DNA from: Thermogemmatispora aurantia
Lineage (GTDB): Bacteria > Chloroflexota > Ktedonobacteria > Ktedonobacterales > Ktedonobacteraceae
Assembly (NCBI RefSeq): GCF_008974285.1
Contig: NZ_BKZV01000001.1
Location: 791,319-855,318, forward strand
Length of the DNA: 64,000 nt
Reading direction: 5' to 3'
Shown here: positions 8,177 to 16,220 of the stretch, piece after piece
How positions within the stretch are numbered: position 1 is the stretch's first letter
Layout: each line of letters starts with the position of its first letter
Translations under genes and position numbers: made by a program
The notes under the pieces: generated by a model
The model's database searches: none
What the model was told of the DNA's origin: nothing
Seen by the model: the letters and a program-made list of their open reading frames with translations, nothing else

Positions 8177-10292
8177 GCATCCCGTGCTTCCCCACATGAC
8201 CAGCCCGAGCCAGGCTGACCTAGAGCCGAGCGCCTACCCCAGCCCTGCTCAGCCCGCGGAGCGCATCCACATCGAGGGATTCATTCGCGAAGGACAGACC
8301 TTTCCGCAAGATGAGCACCGCGATGTCTTGGTCACCGTCATACGCGGCGGAGCCAGTCTTAACGGTTACTACTATAATGAGGCCGTCCTCCAACGCCTCG
8401 CCGCTCTGCTCGACAACGCTCACGCCTACGTCGATCATGCCCGTAGCGACGGCGAGAGCGTTGCCCGCTCCGTGCGCGACATTGCCGGCTTTTACCGTGC
8501 TCCGCACTATGTACCACCCACTGCCGGCGAGCCCGGGCGCGTCGACGCCACTCTGCACATTCTCGAATCCGCCGATTGGCTCTGGCGTCTGATCCGTGAA
8601 GCCTGTGCCCTGGGTCAGCCGGGTCTGATCGGCCTCTCCATCGACATCTACGGCAGCTGGCAGCTGCGCGAGAGCCAGGATGGCGCCCGTCCACTGCGCG
8701 AAGTGGTCAGCATCAGCGCCCTCAACTCGTGCGATATTGTCACCCGTCCCAGCGCTGGTGGCAGCATCCGCCGCATCCTCCACGACTATTGTCCTTCTCA
8801 CGAGGCCATCCCCCAGAGAGGTCACCACATGAGCGACACCGCCTCCCCAATCAACTCCCCAGCTACCGCACAGACCAGCACCCCCCAAAACCAGCCTGAG
8901 CTGCCCGGCTCCATCCGCGAGCAGGAGCAGACCACCCGCCCTACTCCCTCGTTGGACGCCCTGCTGCAAGAGTTACGTCTTGAGCGTGCCCGCCTCGCCC
9001 TGGAGCGACGCCTGCAGGAGGTGCACCTGCCCGAAGCTGTCAAGCAGCACCTTCGCCGCCGCTACGAGGGACGCATCTTCGAGGTCACCGAATTAGACGA
9101 GGCCATCGCCGAACAACGCCGCGTGCTAGCTGAGCTGGCCGCTATCGGCCTCGTGCGTGATCACGGGTACGCCCGCCCCGAGATCGGCGAGCAAATCACC
9201 GAGGCCGAAAAAATCCAGGCTGCCTTCGATCGCATGTTCGAGCTGGAGATCGACACCAGTCGCCTCGGCAACATCCGCGGCTTCACCAGCATCCGCGAAG
9301 CTTACGCCCGCGTCACCGGCGACCCGAGCGTCAGTGGATTCTCTGAACGCAGCCTGCTTGGTCAGATCCGTATCGGAGAGCACGCCCCCCTGACGCGCAT
9401 CAGCGAGGGTGACACAACCACCGCCTCCTTCAGCTACCTGCTGGGCACCTCCATGAACAAGCGCCTCCTCAAAGACTACCAGGCCTGGCCAGCAGAGTGG
9501 CAAAAATTCTGCACCATTGTACCCATCAGAGACTTCAAGCAACAGACACGCGTGCGCCTGGGCGCCTTTGGCAGCCTCTCGACCGTGGCCGAAGACAGTG
9601 CCTACACTACTCTCAGCCTGACTGATACTGCTGCCACCTACGTCCCCATGAAGCGCGGTAACCTGGTCACCATCTCGCGCGAAACCATCATCAACGATGA
9701 CTTGATGGCCATCCGCCAAATCCCTACCAAGCTGGCCGTTGCCGCGGCCTATACCCTGGCCGAATTCGTCTACGGTTTCCTCTCGGGCAATCCCACCATT
9801 TACGACGGCTCCCCGCTCTTTACAACGGGCAACCCGCACAACAACCTCGGCAACGCCGCCCTCTCGACTGCTGCTATGCAAACCGGGGTTACCGCTATGC
9901 GCGAACAGAGCAATTTCGCCGGCAAGCGTATCGGACTGCGCCCGCGCTACCTGGTTGTCCCTCCCGAGCTGGAATGGAGCGCCATGATCGCTACACGCTC
10001 GGCAGGCATCCCTGGCTCGCCGAACAACGACATTAACCCCATGATGGGCTATGTCACCCCTATCGTCTCGCCTCAGCTCACCAGCCCAACTCAGTGGTTC
10101 CTGGTGGCCGATCCGCGTGAGGTCGACACCATTGAAATTGGCTTCGTCGGCGGCCAGGTTAATCCCGTGCTCTTCATCCAGGACCAGCCCCTCTACGGCC
10201 TGAACTTTACCCAGGACGTCATCTCGTACAAGATCCGCCATGAATACGGCGGCGCCGTCGTCGACTATCGCGGTCTCTATCGTGGCATCTAG
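8166..10292 (+). CDS. Prohead protease - scaffold - major capsid protein fusion
   Basis: This 708-residue protein appears to hold three head-assembly functions in one chain. Residues about 33-205 look like a prohead maturation protease: a VDHA element with a candidate catalytic His near 91, GLSID with a candidate Ser near 158, and the closing DIVTRPSAGG near 190-199. Residues about 222-330 are Pro/Ser/Gln-rich and then charged helices (LERARLALERRLQEV), as in a scaffold or delta domain. Residues about 355-708 resemble the HK97-fold major capsid proteins of Mu gpT type, with FSYLLGTSMNKRLLKDYQ, LAEFVYGFLSG, GLRPRYLVVPP and a C-terminal RHEYGGAVVDYRG. Fused protease-capsid genes are known in some phages. 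An internal ATG at 8829 has its own ribosome site. The gene is in the capsid operon after the Pro-rich gene. Confidence 0.82.
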   Translation: MTAEHPVLPHMTSPSQADLEPSAYPSPAQPAERIHIEGFIREGQTFPQDEHRDVLVTVIRGGASLNGYYYNEAVLQRLAALLDNAHAYVDHARSDGESVARSVRDIAGFYRAPHYVPPTAGEPGRVDATLHILESADWLWRLIREACALGQPGLIGLSIDIYGSWQLRESQDGARPLREVVSISALNSCDIVTRPSAGGSIRRILHDYCPSHEAIPQRGHHMSDTASPINSPATAQTSTPQNQPELPGSIREQEQTTRPTPSLDALLQELRLERARLALERRLQEVHLPEAVKQHLRRRYEGRIFEVTELDEAIAEQRRVLAELAAIGLVRDHGYARPEIGEQITEAEKIQAAFDRMFELEIDTSRLGNIRGFTSIREAYARVTGDPSVSGFSERSLLGQIRIGEHAPLTRISEGDTTTASFSYLLGTSMNKRLLKDYQAWPAEWQKFCTIVPIRDFKQQTRVRLGAFGSLSTVAEDSAYTTLSLTDTAATYVPMKRGNLVTISRETIINDDLMAIRQIPTKLAVAAAYTLAEFVYGFLSGNPTIYDGSPLFTTGNPHNNLGNAALSTAAMQTGVTAMREQSNFAGKRIGLRPRYLVVPPELEWSAMIATRSAGIPGSPNNDINPMMGYVTPIVSPQLTSPTQWFLVADPREVDTIEIGFVGGQVNPVLFIQDQPLYGLNFTQDVISYKIRHEYGGAVVDYRGLYRGI

Positions 10293-10313
10293 GCAGATAG
10301 GAGGCAGGACCCG

Positions 10314-11369
10314 ATGTCAGGCTACCTCAACAGCGACGGCTCGTTGCTGATCGGGGGCGTGAATCCCGCCGGTCTAGGCCAGGCCCTGCAGCTCGACGCC
10401 CAGGGGAATCTGAAAACGACTGCTACCCTCAACGCCGCCTCCGAGCAGAACGTCAATCTGAACCAGTTGAACGGCGTCGCTCCCCAGGCCGATGGTACTG
10501 GCGCCAACCGTCTTGGCGTGAGCCTCTACGGCAAAAATAGCGCTCCAGGCGATACCCCTATCCTGCTCGATAGCGCCGGACGCCAGATCGTTAACATCTA
10601 TAGTTTGCCAGCCCTACCCTCTGGCAGCAATCTGATCGGTCAGGTTAGACTGGCCGATGGCAACGGCGGCAATCTACTGGCTATCGATGGCAACGGACGC
10701 CTGCAACTGGTGCCCAACCAGACCATCAACGTCGCCCAGATCGGCGGCATCACCCCGGGCCTGGACAGCAGCAATGAACTCCGCGTCTCCAATTACGGCA
10801 AGAGTAGCAGCGCTGGTGATACTCCTATCCTGCTCGATAGCGCCGGACGTACCCAGGTCAATATCGCTCAGTGGAACGGCGCCGCACCCAGCGTCAGCAA
10901 CCCTGTCTTCGTACGCCAGCAGTTCAATGAGTGGTTGAGTAACGGCCAGGGCTATAGCGTCACTACCGGCAAGCAAACCAGCACGGCCACAGCCACCACC
11001 GGGCTTAGCCTTTTCAATCCGGGCAGCTCCGGTAAAACACTACTGGTCTTCTCCGCCCGCGTGGCCGAGGCCGCATCGAGCTGGCACCAGCTCAACTTGA
11101 CCAGCAGCGACCCAGCTCTGGGCACCACTCTCACACCGCTCAACCTCAAGGCCGGTGGCCCCGCCAGCGTGGCCAGCACCAGCATGAGCAATAATAATCT
11201 TACGCCAGTGGGCAGCCAGCTCGATACCCTGCTACTGGTCTCTAACACTACCATTGATTTCCTTAGCAACGGCACCCTGATCATCCTACCACCAGGCAAC
11301 GGCCTGGCTCTCTACGTGGCAACAAGTAGCAACAGCTGGGCGGCCATGCTGAAGTGGCTCGAAATCTAA
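10314..11369 (+). CDS. Repeat-containing structural protein, fibre or decoration-like
   Basis: This 351-residue protein is not assigned to a family. Its first half holds two copies of a unit of about 90 residues containing YGK, then GDTPILLDSAGR and VNI; the underlying DNA repeats 26 bp exactly (10557-10582 and 10824-10849). The second half is Ser/Thr/Asn-rich and strand-rich (LVFSARVAEAASSWHQLNL, LIILPPGNGLALYVAT), like a beta-sandwich or fibre tip. There are no cysteines, no membrane segment and no signal peptide. It starts 21 bp after the capsid gene. Position right after the capsid gene and the composition suggest a decoration or fibre protein. Confidence 0.65.
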   Translation: MSGYLNSDGSLLIGGVNPAGLGQALQLDAQGNLKTTATLNAASEQNVNLNQLNGVAPQADGTGANRLGVSLYGKNSAPGDTPILLDSAGRQIVNIYSLPALPSGSNLIGQVRLADGNGGNLLAIDGNGRLQLVPNQTINVAQIGGITPGLDSSNELRVSNYGKSSSAGDTPILLDSAGRTQVNIAQWNGAAPSVSNPVFVRQQFNEWLSNGQGYSVTTGKQTSTATATTGLSLFNPGSSGKTLLVFSARVAEAASSWHQLNLTSSDPALGTTLTPLNLKAGGPASVASTSMSNNNLTPVGSQLDTLLLVSNTTIDFLSNGTLIILPPGNGLALYVATSSNSWAAMLKWLEI

Positions 11370-11441
11370 CCGGCACCCACTGTCAGCCTCAGCAGTTGAT
11401 AGGGACAAATCTCCCAGCGGATAAAGGAGCAAACGTACACT

Positions 11442-11732
11442 ATGATGGATATCCTCGAATTCATCTACGGACGCTACAACGGCGGCAGCACCGTGCCGGC
11501 GGGCAGCTACTTCAACCCGCGCACCATGTGCATCTTCCAAACGACCAGCGATGCAGTACTCCCCCAGGACGGCATTTTCTGCCGCGTCGACCCATCGGGC
11601 AGCCAGACCTTTGCCACCATCGCTACGGCACTCAACACCCTGCTCGGTACAAGCTACACGGCGGCCAGCTTCCACGCCTGCGGCACTTCCGACGCAGCTC
11701 CACAGCCCGGCCAGGGAGCCAATGATGCCTAG
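11442..11732 (+). CDS. Small hypothetical protein in the capsid operon
   Basis: This gene is not recognised. It encodes 96 residues starting with two adjacent ATG codons; AAGGAG lies 12 nt before the first and 15 before the second. It holds the motif PAGSYFNPRT, a FATIATALNTLLG helix, three cysteines and a Pro/Gly/Gln tail. Similar wording, SGSYFNGR, appears near the predicted start of the surface protein at 14663. Position between the fibre-like gene and the spike-like gene suggests a minor virion protein. Confidence 0.5.
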   Translation: MMDILEFIYGRYNGGSTVPAGSYFNPRTMCIFQTTSDAVLPQDGIFCRVDPSGSQTFATIATALNTLLGTSYTAASFHACGTSDAAPQPGQGANDA

Positions 11733-11801
11733 CCCTTCACTCAGCTGAAAGGAGCATCACCTACAGGCATCTGGCCACAGAAAGAGAGCAGAAGAAACGC
11801 T

Positions 11802-12398
11802 ATGGGAGTAACCATCAGGCGCGGCATCATTCAGGCCTTCAATCCAGGCACGTATCAGGCCTCGGTGTTGCTCTTTGAAGCCACTTCCCACATGCTTCAA
11901 GGCGTGCCGGTGGCCAATAGCCTCGACGGGAGCAGCGGCCTGGTCGGAGCCTTGTGCGCTGTGCTCTTCTTCGACGAACACAATCCCCAGGATGCCGTGG
12001 TTATTGCCACCTATGCCAACGGCCTCAGCGGTCTCCCTACACCACCCCCAGGTCGCCTGACCCTGGTCAACGGCGTGCAACAGATCAATAACGTCGCCAT
12101 CAGCAATGGAGCTACCTCTACCTTCACACTGGTCGGTGGCAGCAGCGGCATCCCCCCTGGTGCCCTGGCCACCCTGGCCAGGATCTCCTTTAGCGCCAGC
12201 AGCCAGCCAGCTCACCTGGACATTGCCCCCCACGGTGGCAATCTTGCTCAGACGGTCACCTGCGGCGACCTGCTCTCCACAACAGCGCGCTGGCAGGGCC
12301 AGGCTATCCTGCCGCTTGACAGCAATGGGCAGATCGACATCCGGGCCGTAGGAGCGACCTGCACAGTCACACTCACCACCTGTGGCTATATCAGCTAG
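11802..12398 (+). CDS. Probable baseplate/spike OB-fold protein
   Basis: The protein has 198 residues. The N-terminal part (GIIQAFNPGTYQASVLL, GVPVANSL, GALCAVLFFDEHNPQDAVVIATY) follows the pattern of the OB-fold that opens phage baseplate hub/spike proteins of gpV/gp5 type, where a short pore or channel value ends in a DAVV strand. The second half is strand-rich and Ser/Ala/Thr-rich (TFTLVGGSSGIPPG, ATCTVTLTTCGYIS). No signal peptide is present. It begins 69 bp after the 96-residue gene. The fold call is pattern-based and needs a structural comparison. Confidence 0.5.
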   Translation: MGVTIRRGIIQAFNPGTYQASVLLFEATSHMLQGVPVANSLDGSSGLVGALCAVLFFDEHNPQDAVVIATYANGLSGLPTPPPGRLTLVNGVQQINNVAISNGATSTFTLVGGSSGIPPGALATLARISFSASSQPAHLDIAPHGGNLAQTVTCGDLLSTTARWQGQAILPLDSNGQIDIRAVGATCTVTLTTCGYIS

Positions 12399-12534
12399 GG
12401 GTCCAGGTCTTGCCCCCACCGCGTCGCGGGGAGCGACTTCAGTCAGCTTCCGCTCTGCTGAACGAGGTCCTCCTCGCCTGCGGCGCGGGCAGGCCCTACT
12501 AAGCGCCAAGCGGCAAGGAGGATTGACAGAGAAA

Positions 12535-13701
12535 ATGAATCTCCTGGACATCGAAAATGCCTTGCGTCTCGATCTCTTCGACGCCGCCGGGCCAAATCAG
12601 CGCTGGTCGAACGCGGACCTGGAGCGGGCGATCGACAAAGCTGTCCTCCGCTACAGTCAGTACTATCCCAATATCGGCTACTGCGATATGAACACACGCC
12701 CCTACCAGCGGACTTATCCTTATCCGCAACCGTGGAACCCAGCCTATCCAGTCTGGTGGATCGAACGCATCATCTACCCACTGCAGGCTTACGGCAGCTA
12801 CTTCCAGCCACCACCAGACAGCATGAGTGCCAGCCCTGGCAGCGGCGGTGGACTAAGCTCCGGCCTCTACCAATACGCTGTCACCTTCCTGAGCGAAGGT
12901 GGCGAGACCACCCCCTCCCCCATCATCAGTGTCTCGGTGACGAACAACGGTAGCGTCAACCTGAGTAACATTCCTCTCGGGCCGACACAGCCCACCTTTG
13001 CTAGCAGCTCCCCCCATAACGTCATCGGGCGTAACCTTTACCGCACTCAGGCCGGCGGCAGCACCCTACTGCTGCTCACCACTCTGACAGAAAATAGCAG
13101 CACCAGCTACCTTGACACGACAGCCGATAGTCTCCTAGCAGGCAGGCCACCAGCGCCCACCGTGAACACCAGCGGCGTTATGCTCTGGCCACCCCTGGAG
13201 CGCGACTTCGCCGAATATTCCAATCTCTTCGAGAGCAGCACAGCTCTGGCGGCGGGCGGGAATCTCGGTCCCCAGGGCAGCGCTGGCAGCGGCCAGGGTC
13301 AGCCTGCCGCGCAGACCCCCAGCTTTACCCTCAAACTCTCCAGCTCAGAGCTGCCTCGTGACAACACGCTTGTCATGCGTGTCTTCTATGCCACCAGGCA
13401 CCAGCTCGATAGCAGCGGCTCGACCATACCCGAGATACACCGCGACCTCATTGTCCTGGGGGCCAGCCTCTACGCTATGGAGGCGTACCAGGTGCCCACG
13501 AACGACAACTTCAGCTTCCAGGACGGCGAGCTGCATGACCACCTCGACGACAGCGCTATTCCCCGCGCCTGGCAAGAGGCCATTGCCACCCGCCGCACCC
13601 AGTTCGAGGCCCGCCTCCAGGAGATTCGCAGCCAACGCGACTTCGCCAGCGCAGCCCGTGTTCAGTGGGGCGATATCCCGGCCCGGTGGGCTCGTCTCTA
13701 G
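12535..13701 (+). CDS. Connector/adaptor-like virion protein with an inserted Fn3-like domain
   Basis: From the ATG at 12535 this encodes 388 residues; AAGGAGG lies 13 nt upstream. An open frame reaches back to 12382, but that extension overlaps the previous gene and is basic low-complexity sequence, so it was left out. The ends (DIENALRLDLFDAAGPNQRWSN and LIVLGASLYAMEAYQVP with a helical tail) resemble head-completion or connector proteins. Between them, near residues 100-205, sits a beta-sandwich of Fn3 type: YQYAVTFLSEGGETTPSP, NLYRTQAGGST, LTTLTENSSTSYLDT. Such domains are common as inserts in phage surface proteins and are thought to bind carbohydrate. Confidence 0.6.
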   Translation: MNLLDIENALRLDLFDAAGPNQRWSNADLERAIDKAVLRYSQYYPNIGYCDMNTRPYQRTYPYPQPWNPAYPVWWIERIIYPLQAYGSYFQPPPDSMSASPGSGGGLSSGLYQYAVTFLSEGGETTPSPIISVSVTNNGSVNLSNIPLGPTQPTFASSSPHNVIGRNLYRTQAGGSTLLLLTTLTENSSTSYLDTTADSLLAGRPPAPTVNTSGVMLWPPLERDFAEYSNLFESSTALAAGGNLGPQGSAGSGQGQPAAQTPSFTLKLSSSELPRDNTLVMRVFYATRHQLDSSGSTIPEIHRDLIVLGASLYAMEAYQVPTNDNFSFQDGELHDHLDDSAIPRAWQEAIATRRTQFEARLQEIRSQRDFASAARVQWGDIPARWARL

Positions 13702-13753
13702 GACTGGTCCAGCCGCTTGATCGCCCAATCAACAAGAAGAAGGAGCATCCCCC

Positions 13754-14149
13754 ATGCAGGACCTGCTTAGCCTGACCAACCTGCTCATCACCCTGGCGCT
13801 GATTGCCGGCGCCTTTGCCGCCTACCATCACGGCTTTGCCCGCACCGCCGACGAGGTCAAGGCGCGCGTCATCAGCGCCATGCAGCACGAGATTGATACG
13901 CTCAAGGATCGCCTGACAACTCTAGAGAAGGAGAACCTGCGCCTGAGTCAGATTATCGGCACCATCCGTCTGGCTCTGCAGCAGCGCGGTCTCCACGTCA
14001 CCATTGACGGCGAGCTGGTCAGTATTCACGACCAGAGCGGCTACTGCACCCAGGCCAGCCGCATCATCGAGAAAGAACCGCCAGCTCAGACAGCCAGTTC
14101 GGGGAACAACCCTATCATGCCCACACACTCCCGCAATGAGGAGGTCTAG
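13754..14149 (+). CDS. Small membrane-anchored coiled-coil protein in the capsid operon
   Basis: This gene is not recognised. It encodes 131 residues. An N-terminal membrane helix (LLITLALIAGAFAAYHHGF) is followed by a coiled coil near residues 35-72 (ISAMQHEIDTLKDRLTTLEK and onward) and a polar tail. AGAAGGAGC lies about 10 nt upstream of the ATG. The architecture would fit an i-spanin-like protein or another inner-membrane virion partner, but no holin or endolysin gene accompanies it. It lies 52 bp after the connector-like gene and 5 bp before the next one. Confidence 0.55.
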   Translation: MQDLLSLTNLLITLALIAGAFAAYHHGFARTADEVKARVISAMQHEIDTLKDRLTTLEKENLRLSQIIGTIRLALQQRGLHVTIDGELVSIHDQSGYCTQASRIIEKEPPAQTASSGNNPIMPTHSRNEEV

Positions 14150-14154
14150 CCTGT

Positions 14155-14595
14155 ATGCCTACCATCGGCGTGGACTGCGAGATTATCCTGGATGGAGTCG
14201 GCTACTTCGTCAAGCCAGGCAGCTACCGCATGACGCAGCCGCGCATTCGACGGGCCAGCGTGCGCGCCGACGGAGGCGAGGGCTACGTTGATCTTGGCCC
14301 AGGCCGACGGACCTGGAGCATGACGATCCTCTGCCTCAACGACCTCGTCGGTTACGATGGCCAGCCCACCGGTCTGAGCGGCCAATCCTACCGCGACGCC
14401 CTGCGCACCAGCTACCTCTCCTCGACCGGGCGCACCCTCCTCTTTAGCGAGCCAACAGGAGGAGCTCCTATCGCTGTGCACTTCGACTATTATGCAGAAA
14501 GCGCCTGCGATCTGCATACGCAGCAGGTGCCCCTTTCTAGCGGCGCTCCAGGGGGCCTCAGCTATGAGGTAACCATTGAACTGGTCGAGGCATAG
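14155..14595 (+). CDS. Tail-like hypothetical protein ending the capsid operon
   Basis: This gene is not assigned with confidence. It encodes 146 residues, strand-rich throughout (CEIILDGVGYFVKPGSYRM, RRTWSMTILCL, LLFSEPTGGAPIAVHFDYY, LSYEVTIELVEA), with no membrane segment. The pattern resembles small tail or head-tail proteins that pack as beta-sandwiches. GAGGAGGT lies 9 nt before the ATG, and only 5 bp separate it from the coiled-coil gene, so the two are surely co-transcribed. It is the last gene of the rightward arm before the strong host-type promoter at 14625. Confidence 0.55.
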   Translation: MPTIGVDCEIILDGVGYFVKPGSYRMTQPRIRRASVRADGGEGYVDLGPGRRTWSMTILCLNDLVGYDGQPTGLSGQSYRDALRTSYLSSTGRTLLFSEPTGGAPIAVHFDYYAESACDLHTQQVPLSSGAPGGLSYEVTIELVEA

Positions 14596-14624
14596 CCTTT
14601 CTGGCAAGGCCCATGCGCGCTTTC

Positions 14625-14654
14625 TTGACACATAGGGAAATGCATCCTTACACT
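14625..14654 (+). promoter_or_regulatory. Near-consensus promoter of the first surface-protein gene
   Basis: TTGACA (14625-14630), an 18-bp spacer and TACACT (14649-14654) predict a start near 14661, only 2 nt before the ATG at 14663. If that ATG is used the mRNA would be almost leaderless. Confidence 0.65.
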
Positions 14655-14662
14655 GAATAAGG

Positions 14663-16084
14663 ATGGATTTATACGCAATCACCGCACATCAGAGCGGCCA
14701 GGCTCCCGCCAGCGGGAGCTATTTTAACGGCAGAATGGCAGACGCAAGAGAGATAGTCGCAACTTTCGGCGCTACCAACCAGGCCTCCAGACGCAGATGG
14801 CGGCCATCGCTCCAGAGACAGTCTGGAGCTTGGCTTTTCTGCAGCCCAGCAAGAGGCACGGCTCTCTTGCTGATCGGGCTACTAGCAGCCTGGTTGCTCG
14901 CTATGGGCAGCACTGGCCCAGCGCGAGCCGCAAGCAGGGACAGCGGAACACTTAGCAGCAGCCCCAGTTCGGGACCGGCAGGCGCGGTGATTACTGTCAG
15001 CGGTTCGGGTTGGACCCAGCTGAGTGACGGCAGCCAGGTCTCGCTCGGTTACAGCCAGCAGGACTGCCTGCTAGGCTACACACCAGCGAGCAATAGCCAG
15101 CCAGGCACAGTAGAGAGCGGTAGTTTCAGCGGTTGGCTGATCCTGCCAGCTAGCCTGGCCCCGGGTACCTACAAAATCTGCGCCCTCATTGGAGCCACAC
15201 CAACCGTGGCCGGTAGCTATACCTTGCTGTCCAGCGCCTCCCCCACTTTGAGCATCAGCCCAACGCAGGTTACAGCTGGCCAAACCGCTACCGTCACAGG
15301 TAGCAACTTCCTGCCCGGAGGGACACAGGTGACGCTGGTCTTACAGGCCGGTAGCACCACCATAAGCCTGGGGAGCGTCACGAGCGATGGACAGGGGAAC
15401 TTCACGCGCAGTATCAGCATTCCCAACGGGCTTTCTGGTTCAGCTCAAATCAAGGCCAGCGTCGGTAGCGGCTCTCCAGCTACCCTGAGCGCCAGTGCTG
15501 CTTTGACTATTAACCCCGCGCCTATACCAGTGTCGACCTCGATGCCGCAGGCTACTCCGGCGACAACGCCCACTCCGACGCCAACGCATACCCCAACGCC
15601 AACGCCTGCCCGGACAACGGCCGCTGCTGATAGCAACACCAATCGGATGCCGGCCATCGCCACCGCCAGTACCAACCCGGCAAGCCAGCCGCAGACAACA
15701 GCTCCGGCCAGTCCGTCATCTTCTTTCAGTCACCTGCTCCCGGGACTAGTGGGGACTACGGTTGGTGGCCTGCTCCTCTTCGGGTTGCTCGGCGGCTTTG
15801 TACAGTACCGCCAGCGGCACCAGAAGCTGGCCAGTAGCCACTTCAGCACCCTCAACGAGAGCGAAACGCTTCCGCTGTCAAGCGTGAGGCTGGCCACAAA
15901 CGGCTTACAGCCCGAACAGCCCCGGCAACATGGAGAGGGTGAGCACTCGCTTACTGCAGAGCCACAACAAGAAGAGCAGGCGGGTACCGCTCCCACAGAG
16001 GTTTCGCTGGAGGCTCTGATGCGCCAGGTACAAAGCGGCTTATCAGTCTTGCCAGGCCGCAGCCAGAACACGAATCCAGAGTAG
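14663..16084 (+). CDS. Surface protein with two IPT-like domains, Pro-Thr linker and C-terminal anchor
   Basis: Counted from the ATG at 14663 the protein has 473 residues. A basic N-terminus precedes a signal-type helix (LLLIGLLAAWLLAMG, near 68-83) ending in ARAAS, a likely cleavage site. Two Ig-like/IPT-type domains follow (SGPAGAVITVSGSGW near 103; SPTQVTAGQTATVTGSNF near 198), then a Pro-Thr linker near 290-320, a membrane helix (LVGTTVGGLLLFGLLGGFV) near 358-376 and a cytoplasmic tail of about 95 residues. It is probably exported and membrane-anchored with its domains outside. The start is uncertain: 14663 fits a leaderless mRNA, while 14735 would give 449 residues but has only a weak ribosome site just after the hairpin at 14702-14719. 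Confidence 0.72.
   Translation: MDLYAITAHQSGQAPASGSYFNGRMADAREIVATFGATNQASRRRWRPSLQRQSGAWLFCSPARGTALLLIGLLAAWLLAMGSTGPARAASRDSGTLSSSPSSGPAGAVITVSGSGWTQLSDGSQVSLGYSQQDCLLGYTPASNSQPGTVESGSFSGWLILPASLAPGTYKICALIGATPTVAGSYTLLSSASPTLSISPTQVTAGQTATVTGSNFLPGGTQVTLVLQAGSTTISLGSVTSDGQGNFTRSISIPNGLSGSAQIKASVGSGSPATLSASAALTINPAPIPVSTSMPQATPATTPTPTPTHTPTPTPARTTAAADSNTNRMPAIATASTNPASQPQTTAPASPSSSFSHLLPGLVGTTVGGLLLFGLLGGFVQYRQRHQKLASSHFSTLNESETLPLSSVRLATNGLQPEQPRQHGEGEHSLTAEPQQEEQAGTAPTEVSLEALMRQVQSGLSVLPGRSQNTNPE
14702..14719 (+). terminator. Hairpin near the start of the surface-protein gene (terminator-like)
   Basis: GCTCCCGC and GCGGGAGC form an 8-bp perfect stem around a 2-base turn, followed by TATTTTAA. 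It may end readthrough from the capsid operon, whose last stop codon is 107 bp upstream. It lies inside the reading frame if the ATG at 14663 is used, and in the leader if 14735 is used. Confidence 0.35.
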
Positions 16085-16220
16085 CCAGGCGGATAGGCCG
16101 CGGCTGATGAACAAGCTGGAGAAAGGAGGACTGTGGGGACTATGGGCGACAGGGGAGACATAGGAGCCAGGGAACCAGCGAAGGGACTAGCTCCTTCTCC
16201 CGCCCTTGTTCAGTCCTCCT

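Noticed and set aside
9126-10241. A 371-codon open frame on the minus strand opposite the capsid fusion gene
   Set aside because: The opposite strand encodes a recognisable capsid domain with a good ribosome site; the shadow frame has no family pattern.
11757-12551. A 264-codon open frame on the minus strand in the capsid operon
   Set aside because: It covers two overlapping plus-strand genes with proper spacing and has no ribosome site.
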